From Saprospiraceae bacterium (lineage in GTDB: Bacteria > Bacteroidota > Bacteroidia > Chitinophagales > Saprospiraceae): a DNA stretch of 64,000 bases. A model generated the notes under the pieces. The model did not search any database and had not been told where the DNA came from. It was given only the letters and a program-made list of their open reading frames with translations. Numbering within the stretch: position 1 is the first letter of the stretch; each line of letters begins with the position of its first letter. This document shows positions 45,140 to 52,228 of the stretch, one piece after another. The position numbers and the translations under genes were made by a program. The stretch lies in contig JABAQQ010000010.1 of assembly GCA_019187225.1 (NCBI GenBank), positions 94,866 through 158,865 of the forward strand, in the 5' to 3' direction.

Positions 45140-45895
45140 ATGGGCAAAACCTACCACAAAATCATCCGGGGCGACAGCCGTTGCATGAAAGAAGTGCGCG
45201 ACGAGAGCGTGCACTTAGTCGTCACTTCGCCTCCGTATTGGCAACTCAAGGATTACGACACGGAAAATCAGATCGGCTTTCACGACGATTATGAGACGTA
45301 CATCAACCACCTCAACTTAGTGTGGAGCGAATGTCATCGCGTCCTGCACAAGGGCTGCCGGCTGTGCATCAATATCGGCGACCAGTTTGCCCGTTCGGTA
45401 TATTACGGTCGTTACAAAGTCATTCCGATCCGGACGGAAATCATAAAGTTCTGCGAATCCATTGGTTTCGATTATATTTTCAAAGACCCGCTGCGTTTGG
45501 ACAAAAAAATAGACGTAAAAAAACTTCAGTTCGGCTCCAAAATTGACCAAAACGGTTCAGCGAAGCGGGAGGAATATTTCACCGTGAAAGAAGTCATCAG
45601 CCCGGAATTGGTGCGCCTCAGCAATGGTCTCGAAGTGCGGCTTATCGGCGTCCGTGAAAACCCGACGCAAAATGGCAAAGCGAGCGATTGGCTGCGCGAA
45701 AAAACCAAAGGGCAGAAGGTCTTTCTGAAATTCGATGCGGTCAAGCACGATGCTGAAAACCGGATCATGGCATACCTATATTTACAAAACAAGACATTTG
45801 TGAATGCGCATTTGATACGGTCGGGATTGGTGGGGGTGGATAATTCTTTGGATTTCAGGTATAAAATGAAGTTCGACTCTATGCACAATGGTTGA
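45140..45895 (+). CDS. DNA methyltransferase (motif IV half) fused to SNase-like domain; core missing
   Basis: A 251-residue protein. Residues 1-112 are the N-terminal half of a beta-class N4-cytosine/N6-adenine methyltransferase: motif IV TSPPYW in LVVTSPPYWQLKDYD, then RVLHKGCRLCINIGDQFAR and TEIIKFCESIGFDYI. The usual continuation (IIW.K, target recognition, then the SAM-binding FxGxG motif) is absent. Instead, from about 113 (FKDPLRLDKKIDVKKLQFGS), the chain runs into a staphylococcal-nuclease-like domain at 150-245: VRLIGVRENPTQNGKASDWL, KFDAVKHDAENRIMAYLYL, FVNAHLIRSGLVGVDN. Family methyltransferases are 300-400 residues. Without motif I, methylation is unlikely. It could be an internally deleted methyltransferase-nuclease fusion. 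First gene of a defence-like group. Confidence 0.7.
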   Translation: MGKTYHKIIRGDSRCMKEVRDESVHLVVTSPPYWQLKDYDTENQIGFHDDYETYINHLNLVWSECHRVLHKGCRLCINIGDQFARSVYYGRYKVIPIRTEIIKFCESIGFDYIFKDPLRLDKKIDVKKLQFGSKIDQNGSAKREEYFTVKEVISPELVRLSNGLEVRLIGVRENPTQNGKASDWLREKTKGQKVFLKFDAVKHDAENRIMAYLYLQNKTFVNAHLIRSGLVGVDNSLDFRYKMKFDSMHNG

Positions 45896-46073
45896 TCGCG
45901 ACTTTTTTACCTGAAGACAATGCTCCCTTCTTCTCCTTCCTATCCAAACTCAACTGTGCTCAATTGAAGGAGGTGGATGAGCTAGTGAAAAAATCAATCA
46001 GAAAACATTTTTTGTTTAAAAAACAATTTGTGTTTTAAAAATCATTCCTCACCTTTGCAATACCCATGAACAT

Positions 46074-47048
46074 ATGGGAAACTCTTCGGTAGCAGTCTTT
46101 GTGTTATTTCACGACCAGGATAAACTGGAAAAGGATACAATAGTGCGGCATTTGTCGGTGTTGAAAAGGGACGGAAAAATTTATCTGTGGGAAGAAGGCT
46201 TTGTGCTGGCCGGCGAGAACACGGAACAATTGATTCGAACGGAACTGGAAAAAGCCGATATAGTGCTTTTTTTAGTTAGCGTTGAATCAGTTGATTCTGA
46301 CAGGATTTGGAAAGTAGGTGTGGAGCGTTCGCTGGAACGCCAAAATATGAATCAACTGATTTTTATCCCTGTTATCGTACGGGATTGCGTTTGGGAGGAA
46401 ACACTTTTAGCTAATTTCAAACCGCTCCCCGAAAACGGCAAGCCTATCTCACATTGGACCAGAATTGATGAACCATGTAAGCAAGTTGCCGTAGTCGTCA
46501 AGAAGCATGTTGAGAAAATCATACGCCAAAAGCAGAGCGAGAACAAGCAGCAGGGCGCGATACCTTCTGAATTCAAGGAGATTAATGCCATTTTTGAAAA
46601 AATGCCCGACAAAAAAATTATGAATCACATTCTTTTTGCCGATCAGGAAGGCAAGCCTGCAAGTGCTGCCCATTTTTCAATTTATGCTGAGATGCTGAAA
46701 ACCATTCATGCACAAATGCTTGTCCGGGAAGCATATAATTTTTATTTCGACAACCTCACGGACGCAAAAAAGGTGGAGGAAATAGGTGCCTCGATAAAAG
46801 AAAGGTCAGAATTACTCAAAATTGATGTCCTATCGTTGGGATTGATTGCCGAAGAATTGGAGGAAGCATCACGCCAGTTCAGACTGGATTTTGGAGTGCC
46901 CGAAAACAGAAAAAAAGATAATTGGCAATCGGCCAAAATGATGTTTGTCGAACCATTTTGTAATGTAATTTTGAAAAATGCAAATAAGCTCGCTACTTTG
47001 TCAAAATTTTCAGTCAATATTGACTTTCCCGATTTATCTTCTAACTAA
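46074..47048 (+). CDS. TIR-domain protein, defence effector candidate
   Basis: A 324-residue protein. Residues 4-145 form a bacterial TIR-type domain: AVFVLFHDQDKLEKDTIVRH, DGKIYLWEEGFVLAGEN in the WDD-loop position, KADIVLFLVSVESVDSDRIW, KVGVERSLERQ with the Glu at the usual catalytic position, and LIFIPVIVRDCVWEETLLAN followed by LPENGKPISHW. Residues 150-324 are helical and unrecognised (FSIYAEMLKTIHAQMLVREA, ELLKIDVLSLGLIAEELEEA). TIR domains of this class can cleave NAD. A likely promoter (TTTG ... CACCTTTG) lies 20-50 bp upstream. The small membrane-type gene follows after 19 bp, probably one operon. Confidence 0.7.
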   Translation: MGNSSVAVFVLFHDQDKLEKDTIVRHLSVLKRDGKIYLWEEGFVLAGENTEQLIRTELEKADIVLFLVSVESVDSDRIWKVGVERSLERQNMNQLIFIPVIVRDCVWEETLLANFKPLPENGKPISHWTRIDEPCKQVAVVVKKHVEKIIRQKQSENKQQGAIPSEFKEINAIFEKMPDKKIMNHILFADQEGKPASAAHFSIYAEMLKTIHAQMLVREAYNFYFDNLTDAKKVEEIGASIKERSELLKIDVLSLGLIAEELEEASRQFRLDFGVPENRKKDNWQSAKMMFVEPFCNVILKNANKLATLSKFSVNIDFPDLSSN

Positions 47049-47067
47049 CTAATTGACAGGTCTTTTC

Positions 47068-47433
47068 ATGCCCGATGCCTCAACAAAAATATTGCAAGAG
47101 TGCGCATCGGAGTTAAATGAAATAGCGGCTTATTTGATGCAAAACAGGGCCATATTGGATTTGGGACATCTGCGAACAAAGCAATCACAATTATTCAATT
47201 TACGAGTTAAGGTATCTATGCATCTTTCAGTCAAACAACAGGAGCGTTTTAATGCTAATATGGACGAGGCCGAGGATATTTTGGATGGTCTGATACGCCA
47301 AATCACGTTCCAGAATCATACCGGAAAGAACTTTACTTCGGATGTCAGAGAACTATGTCGTTTTTTACAGGCAGCTGCATCTCTTATTTGGTCACTTGTT
47401 GCCTTGCTTATATCCATTCATTCCCACACCTGA
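47068..47433 (+). CDS. Small helical protein with C-terminal membrane segment
   Basis: A 121-residue protein, start at 47068 (MPDASTKILQECASELNEIA). Helical throughout (ECASELNEIAAYLMQNRAIL, RFNANMDEAEDILDGLIRQI). Its last 25 residues are hydrophobic (FLQAAASLIWSLVALLISIH) and could be a tail anchor. No family recognised. It starts 19 bp after the TIR gene and is very likely co-transcribed, so it may be the membrane partner or regulator of the TIR effector. Confidence 0.65.
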   Translation: MPDASTKILQECASELNEIAAYLMQNRAILDLGHLRTKQSQLFNLRVKVSMHLSVKQQERFNANMDEAEDILDGLIRQITFQNHTGKNFTSDVRELCRFLQAAASLIWSLVALLISIHSHT

Positions 47434-47493
47434 TCTGTCATTGATTTGACATTGCTTAAATTGATTATTTGGAATAAAAAGATAATCATTAGC

Positions 47494-47525
47494 TTGCATA
47501 AGTGCACTTTCGAGTTATATCTTTG
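47494..47525 (+). promoter_or_regulatory. Promoter upstream of the Abi gene
   Basis: TTG (47494-47496) and TATCTTTG (47518-47525, fits TAnnTTTG) are spaced by 21 bp. It lies 68 bp upstream of the Abi ATG at 47594. Confidence 0.6.
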
Positions 47526-47593
47526 CAATCAATAAGACCTGCCACGCTTCCCATCAGAACAGCGCACCCGGGCGGGTTATTTTTTTAGTCTGA

Positions 47594-48487
47594 ATGCAAT
47601 ACACCAAACCAGCGCTTCCCATTCCCAACCAAATTCGTTTGCTTCAAAGCCGGGGTTTAAATATCACCGACCTGGCTCAGGCGGAATCTTACCTCTCGCA
47701 CATCAGCTACTATCGGCTGCGGGCTTATACCTATCCATTTCAGGACAATACCAACGCAAATCACCCATTTCACCCAGGCGTTTCATTTGACGATGTACTA
47801 GACATTTACCGATTTGATCGAAAGCTACGCATTTTAGTATTCGATGCCATCGAGCGGATAGAAGTGGCACTGCGAACACAAATCATCTATCAGTGTTCTT
47901 TGGTGCATGGCAGTCATTTCTTTCAGCGTAAGTCATTGTACCACAATTACCTTAACTTCAAAAAAGACTTGAAAACGGTGGACAAGTAGATTCGACGCTC
48001 ATCAGAAGTATTCATCAAACATTATATCTCAAAATATACTACCCCGAAACGCCCTCCGGCTTGGATGGCGCTTGAAATACTTTCGCTCGGGACATTGTCA
48101 AAGTTGTTTGAAAACCTCCGTATTTCACCGGAAAAGAAGGCTATCGCAGCGCATTTTGGCTTGAACACTTTTGTGCTGGAAAGCTGGATGCACACGCTTA
48201 GTCATGTGCGCAACATTTGCGCTCATCATGGACGCATTTGGAACCGCACGCTCACGCAGATTCCCAAATTGCCAAAAAATCCTTCCTTCAAATGGATCGG
48301 CAACTCAACCATTTCACCCGACCGGCTTTATGCGACGCTCTGCTGTATTCAATACCTGTTGAATACCGTCGCGCCCAATCATACTTTCCACAATCGGTTG
48401 AAAAATTTGTTGCTGGAGTATCCTAAAACCGATTTGATGAGTATGGGTTTCCCTTCAGGTTGGGAAGCAGAAGCGTTTTGGAAATAA
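47594..48487 (+). pseudogene. Abi_2 family (AbiD/F-like) abortive infection gene with an in-frame stop
   Basis: Both halves are in one frame. The first (47594-47989) is ALPIPNQIRLLQSRGLNITD, SHISYYRLRAYTYPFQ, FDRKLRILVFDAIERIEVAL, and ends KTVDK at a TAG (47987-47989). The frame continues past it with IRRSSEVFIKHYISKYTTP, PPAWMALEILSLGTLSKLFE, LSHVRNICAHHGRIWNR (RNxCAHH motif of the family) to 48487. The joined product of 297 residues has the normal length and domain order of Abi_2. In other members this site is often Glu, so a GAG-to-TAG change would explain the break. Known: AbiD/F act in phage resistance. The gene is probably inactive, unless the stop is read through. Confidence 0.85.
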
Positions 48488-48494
48488 ATTTTCC

Positions 48495-50432
48495 CTACCA
48501 CACCACAAACTCCGTCCTCCGGTTCCTCCCCCTCCCCTCTGCCGTATCATTCGTCTCCACCGGCTGCGATTCGCCAAAACCCTTGTATTTCAGGCGTTCG
48601 GCGGCGATGTTTTTGGCGATCAGGCACTCGTAAACGGCCTTCGCGCGGGCTTCGGAAAGGCGCTGGTTGGAAGCATCGTCGCCTACATTGTCGGTATGGC
48701 CATTGATCTGGATTTTCAAAGTCGGCACTTCGGTCAGCAAGGCGGCGAGGCGGTCGAGTTCGGCGGAAGAAGCGGCTAAAAGCGCGGCGGAGCCGGTTTC
48801 AAAAAAGACGTTGCGCAGGGCGATCGGTTTGGAGGATGCGACGGCGGCGGCTTCGTCGCCAATCGGCTGCAATTCTATGGTCAGCAAAAAAGGCTTTTCA
48901 AAAGTCGCCGTTTCCACGAGGTTGAAATTTTCGGAATAGAACAGGTATTTGTCTTTGCTCACGTTTAGCGCGTAGTCTTTTCCAGCGGGCAGGCAAACGA
49001 GGAACGATCCGTCGGATTTTGTGTTGGCCGAAACGTGCGACTGGCCGGTTTTCAGGTCGGTGAATTCCACTTTCGCCACAAGCGGGTTGCCGGTGACGGC
49101 GTCTTTCACTTTCGCGCGGGCGTAGGTGACAGGTTGCGGCCGGGCGTTCGCGGGTAGTTCGAACTGGTAAATATCAATCCTTCCCTGACTGTCGGAACGG
49201 TTGGCGGCGAAATAGGCCGTGCGGCCGTCGAGGCTGACGGTCAGGGTGCCTTCATTGACTTTCGTATTGATGGGGTAGCCGAGATTTTGAGGCGCTCCCC
49301 AGGAGCCGTCGGGTTGGCGGCGGGCGAGATAGAGGTCGTTTTCGCCCATGCCCGGCAATCCGTTGGAGGTAAAATAGAGCGTCTGGCCGTCGGGATGGAG
49401 GAAAGGTGTCTGTTCGTCGCCATCGGTGTTGATGCCATCGCCGAGGTTCTCGGGTTTACTCCACTTGCCGCCGGGCTGGCGGGTAGTCATCCAAAGGTCT
49501 CTGCCGCCTTTGCCGCCGGGACGCATACTACTGAAGAACAGCGTTTTGCCGTCGGCGCTGATGCAGGGTTGGGCGTCCCAATCGGACGAATTGATGGCAG
49601 CACTGAAAGGTACCGGTTTTGTCCAGCCCGTGTTTTTTAGTTGCGACCAATACAGATCGCAACTGCCCTGAGAGCCGTCGTCGCGGCGGTTGCAAGCGGT
49701 AAAAACAAGCCATGAACCGTCGGGGCTGATGTGTTGAGCGCCTTCGTTTTGGGGCGTGTTGACGCCCGTGAGTGGCTCGGCAGTTTGCCAGGCGCCGTTT
49801 TTAAATTCGCTTTGATAAAAATTTTCGTCAATAAAATCGCGTCGGGTGAAAATCATTATGCTGCCGTCGGCGGTAAGGGAGGGCAGATATTCATCGGCAG
49901 GGGAGTTGATGCCGTTGCCGACGGGTCTCGGGTCGAACGGCACAGGTTTTTTCACGGCTTCGGCGGCAAAACGGGCGTTAGCGGCCAGGCGTTTGGCTTC
50001 GCGGACAATTTCGGCGTCAGACGAGTTCGATTTTAAAAATATCTCGGCGTGGAGAGCGGCTTCCCCGAATTTATCCTGCTCCCATTCGGCGAGGGCGAGG
50101 GTAAAAAAGGCGGCACGCTGGTAGTTCGCGTCGAGCGCGATGACTTTTTCAAAACCCTCTTCTGCCCGCGCGTAATCCTTGATCTTCAATTGCGAACCCG
50201 CCCATAGCAACTGTGCATCTATAAATGTAGGGCATGCTTTCAGCGCCCGTTCGAAGTAGCCGAGCGCGATTACAGTGTTGCCTTTCCGCGCTTCCATGAC
50301 GCCGTCGTTGTAATCGTTTTTAGCCTTGTTTGGCGCGCTTTCGACCGTGTAGTAGGGCGGCTGCGGTTTTTGAGCGATAGCGGCAGTTGCGTATACAAGC
50401 AGGGCGAAACAAAGGAGCAGGTTCCGTTTCAT
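48495..50432 (-). CDS. TPR-PD40-OmpA protein (PorE-like)
   Basis: A 645-residue exported protein. Signal peptide MKRNLLLCFALLVYATAAIAQ; TPR-like repeats at 30-150 (DGVMEARKGNTVIALGYFER, ALKACPTFIDAQLLWAG); a WD40-like PD40 propeller at 165-440 (YLPSLTADGSIMIFTRRDF, SPDGSWLVFTACNRRDDGS, SADGKTLFFSSMRPGGKGGR, HPDGQTLYFTSNGLPGMGEN); a carboxypeptidase-regulatory-like fold at about 440-525; and an OmpA-like peptidoglycan-binding domain at 530-645 (TLKIQINGHTDNVGDDASNQ, LKYKGFGESQPVETN). This order matches PorE of the T9SS and its paralogues, which tether complexes to peptidoglycan. An inverted tandem array ends 30 bp upstream of its start codon. Confidence 0.88.
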   Translation of the reverse strand: MKRNLLLCFALLVYATAAIAQKPQPPYYTVESAPNKAKNDYNDGVMEARKGNTVIALGYFERALKACPTFIDAQLLWAGSQLKIKDYARAEEGFEKVIALDANYQRAAFFTLALAEWEQDKFGEAALHAEIFLKSNSSDAEIVREAKRLAANARFAAEAVKKPVPFDPRPVGNGINSPADEYLPSLTADGSIMIFTRRDFIDENFYQSEFKNGAWQTAEPLTGVNTPQNEGAQHISPDGSWLVFTACNRRDDGSQGSCDLYWSQLKNTGWTKPVPFSAAINSSDWDAQPCISADGKTLFFSSMRPGGKGGRDLWMTTRQPGGKWSKPENLGDGINTDGDEQTPFLHPDGQTLYFTSNGLPGMGENDLYLARRQPDGSWGAPQNLGYPINTKVNEGTLTVSLDGRTAYFAANRSDSQGRIDIYQFELPANARPQPVTYARAKVKDAVTGNPLVAKVEFTDLKTGQSHVSANTKSDGSFLVCLPAGKDYALNVSKDKYLFYSENFNLVETATFEKPFLLTIELQPIGDEAAAVASSKPIALRNVFFETGSAALLAASSAELDRLAALLTEVPTLKIQINGHTDNVGDDASNQRLSEARAKAVYECLIAKNIAAERLKYKGFGESQPVETNDTAEGRGRNRRTEFVVW

Positions 50433-50463
50433 ACTTTTTTGATTTTGGGCAAAAACGAAAAGA

Positions 50464-50630
50464 GGTTATTGGTTATTGGTTATTGGTGATTGGTGGATTG
50501 GTGGATTGGTGGATTGGTGGATTGGTGATTGGTGGATTGGTGATTGGTGGATTGGTGATTGGTGGATTGGTGATTGGTGGATTGGTGATTGGTGGATTGG
50601 TGATTGGTGGATTGGTGATTGGTGGATTGG
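50464..50630 (+). repeat. Tandem array, left arm of a giant inverted repeat
   Basis: Three TTATTGG words, then several TGGATTGG units, then seven exact copies of the 15-nt unit TGATTGGTGGATTGG (50526-50630). The reverse complement of the same words forms the array at 50804-50925. The array begins about 32 bp upstream of the OmpA/PD40 start codon. Open frames across it are low-complexity (IGGLV/WWIGD) and not genes. Confidence 0.95.
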
Positions 50631-50640
50631 TTCCGTAAAG

Positions 50641-50760
50641 TTGACACAGTTATTTGAACACTCCCGTGTTTAATTTTTTTATGTTTTTTTTAATTTATTG
50701 AAAATCAGTATTTTAATATAAATTCACCAAGGAGATTGACACAGAATTTTGAACACCCTC
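50641..50760 (+). repeat. Direct repeat in the spacer of the inverted array
   Basis: TTGACACAG ... TGAACACTCCC (50641-50665) recurs as TTGACACAG ... TGAACACCCTC (50736-50760), about 95 bp apart, with AT-rich DNA between. After it comes GAACAATC three times (50761-50790). The 50433-50933 gap thus consists of two arrays and this spacer. Confidence 0.75.
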
Positions 50761-50803
50761 GAACAATCCCTGAACAATCGCGAACAATCCCATTTGAACG
50801 CTC

Positions 50804-50925
50804 CCACCAATCCACCAATCCACCAATCCACCAATCCACCAATCCACCAATCCACCAATCCACCAATCCACCAATCCACCAATCACCAATCCACCAATCA
50901 CCAATCCACCAATCACCAAGAACCA
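50804..50925 (-). repeat. Tandem array, right arm of the giant inverted repeat
   Basis: About nine copies of CCACCAAT followed by CACCAATCCACCAAT-type 15-nt units, directly next to the prfA stop codon (50934-50936). On the minus strand it reads as GATTGGTG words, as the left array does on the plus strand. A transcript running from prfA to the OmpA gene would fold it against 50464-50630 in a stem of about 120 bp. Confidence 0.95.
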
Positions 50926-50933
50926 GGAACCAA

Positions 50934-52004
50934 TTACCCCTCCTGTAACTTCGCCGCGTTGTCCGCGATCGTCAGCGCCTCGATGATCGGCTCCAGATCG
51001 CCTTCGATGACCTTGTCTAAGTTGAAGTTTTTGTTGTCGCCTTCCAGCCGGTGGTCGGTCACGCGGTTTTGCGGCCAGTTGTAGGTGCGGATCTTTTCCG
51101 AGCGGTCGCCGGATCCGACAAGGCTGCGGCGGGCGAAGGCGAGGGCCGAGGCTTCTTTCTGTATCTGTGCCTCACGGATTTGCTGGATAAGGCGTCCCAT
51201 GGCGATTTCGCGGTTTTTATGCTGCGAACGGCTCTCCGTGCTTTCGGCCACCACGCCGGTGGGGAGGTGGGTGAACCGCACACCCGATTCCGTCCGGTTG
51301 ACGTGCTGGCCGCCGGCACCCGAAGCGCGGAACACATCGGTGCGGATGTCTTCTTTGCGGATGTCTATGTCTTCGGGCTCCATCATAGGCAAAACGGCCA
51401 CCGTTGCCGCTGAAGTATGGACGCGGCCTTTGGCTTCGGTATCGGGTACGCGCTGGACGCGGTGGGCGCCCGATTCGAATTTGAGTTTGCCGTACACATT
51501 CTCGCCCCGCACTTCGAGCACGAGTTTGGCATAGCCCCCTACTGTGCCCGGGTTTTCGTCCACGACTTCCACTTCCCAGCCCTGAGCGGCGAAGTAACGT
51601 CCGTACATCCGGTAGAGATCGCCGGCAAACAACGCCGCTTCGTCGCCGCCGGTACCGGAACGTATTTCGAAAATCACGTCCTTTTCATCCTCCGGGTCTC
51701 TGGGGGTAAGCAGTGTTTTGAGTTCGGATTCGAGGATATCCAGTTCGGGTTCGAGGATTTCGATTTCGTCCTTTGCCAGGTCGCGCATGTCTGGATCGCT
51801 TTCGGAAGTCAGCATCGAGCGGGCGTTGTCGAGATTAGACAACACCCTTTCGTACTTGTCAGCGGCCTGGATGATCGGCTGGAGTTTTTTGTATTCCCTG
51901 TTTACTTTTTTGGAGCGTTCCATATCGGCCACGATACCGGGATCGGAGAGCTGCTCTTCCAAGTGAATGTACTTTTCGCGGAGGGCTTGCAGTTTGTCGA
52001 GCAT
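50934..52004 (-). CDS. prfA: Peptide chain release factor 1
   Basis: A 356-residue class I release factor. The catalytic GGQ is at 231-233 in RASGAGGQHVNRTESGVRF; the PxT stop-codon-reading motif is PDT at 187-189 in HRVQRVPDTEAKGRVHTSA, which is the release-factor-1 signature (UAA and UAG). N-terminal helical domain 1-110, core 110-300 (SGTGGDEAALFAGDLYRMY), C-terminal domain with KIRTYNWPQNRVTDHRLEG. It acts in the cytoplasm on the ribosome. Normal length. The presence of factor 1 is relevant to the TAG in the Abi gene: TAG is read as a stop in this organism. Confidence 0.97.
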   Translation of the reverse strand: MLDKLQALREKYIHLEEQLSDPGIVADMERSKKVNREYKKLQPIIQAADKYERVLSNLDNARSMLTSESDPDMRDLAKDEIEILEPELDILESELKTLLTPRDPEDEKDVIFEIRSGTGGDEAALFAGDLYRMYGRYFAAQGWEVEVVDENPGTVGGYAKLVLEVRGENVYGKLKFESGAHRVQRVPDTEAKGRVHTSAATVAVLPMMEPEDIDIRKEDIRTDVFRASGAGGQHVNRTESGVRFTHLPTGVVAESTESRSQHKNREIAMGRLIQQIREAQIQKEASALAFARRSLVGSGDRSEKIRTYNWPQNRVTDHRLEGDNKNFNLDKVIEGDLEPIIEALTIADNAAKLQEG

Positions 52005-52019
52005 TATGAGCGGAATTAA

Positions 52020-52073
52020 GGGTCATCGGGGGGGCATTAGGGATCATTAGGGGTCATTGGGGTCCTTATCTTC
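52020..52073. repeat. Short tandem words upstream of prfA
   Basis: GGTCATCGGGGGGGCATTAG, GGATCATTAGGGGTCATTGG and GGTCC: four imperfect copies of a GGTCATTAGGG word in a row, just before the prfA start (minus strand) and the divergent ASPIC/UnbV gene. Only one arm is present, unlike the hairpins elsewhere. Similar words form the hairpin at 63821-63889. Confidence 0.6.
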
Positions 52074-52228
52074 GCAGGGGGTGCAAAAATAAGGGAAAGC
52101 AACGAAAAGACTATACTTGACTGCGATCAGCCATTTGTCCGATTGATCCGGTTATCCGCGTATTTCAGCGTATCTATGCACCATTAAATTGCCTGTTTAT
52201 GATTTGCGCTGCGACTATGCATTTGCCC

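Noticed and set aside
45896-46073. Missing methyltransferase core downstream of the fusion gene
   Set aside because: No FxGxG or target-recognition sequence was seen in any frame of the gap before the TIR gene.
50387-50673. Open frames through the tandem array (IGGLV and WWIGD repeats)
   Set aside because: Low-complexity translation of a DNA repeat whose unit is a multiple of three; all frames stay open for that reason and none has a credible start.
50464-50938. CRISPR array
   Set aside because: Units are 8 or 15 nt with no unique spacers, and no cas genes are present.
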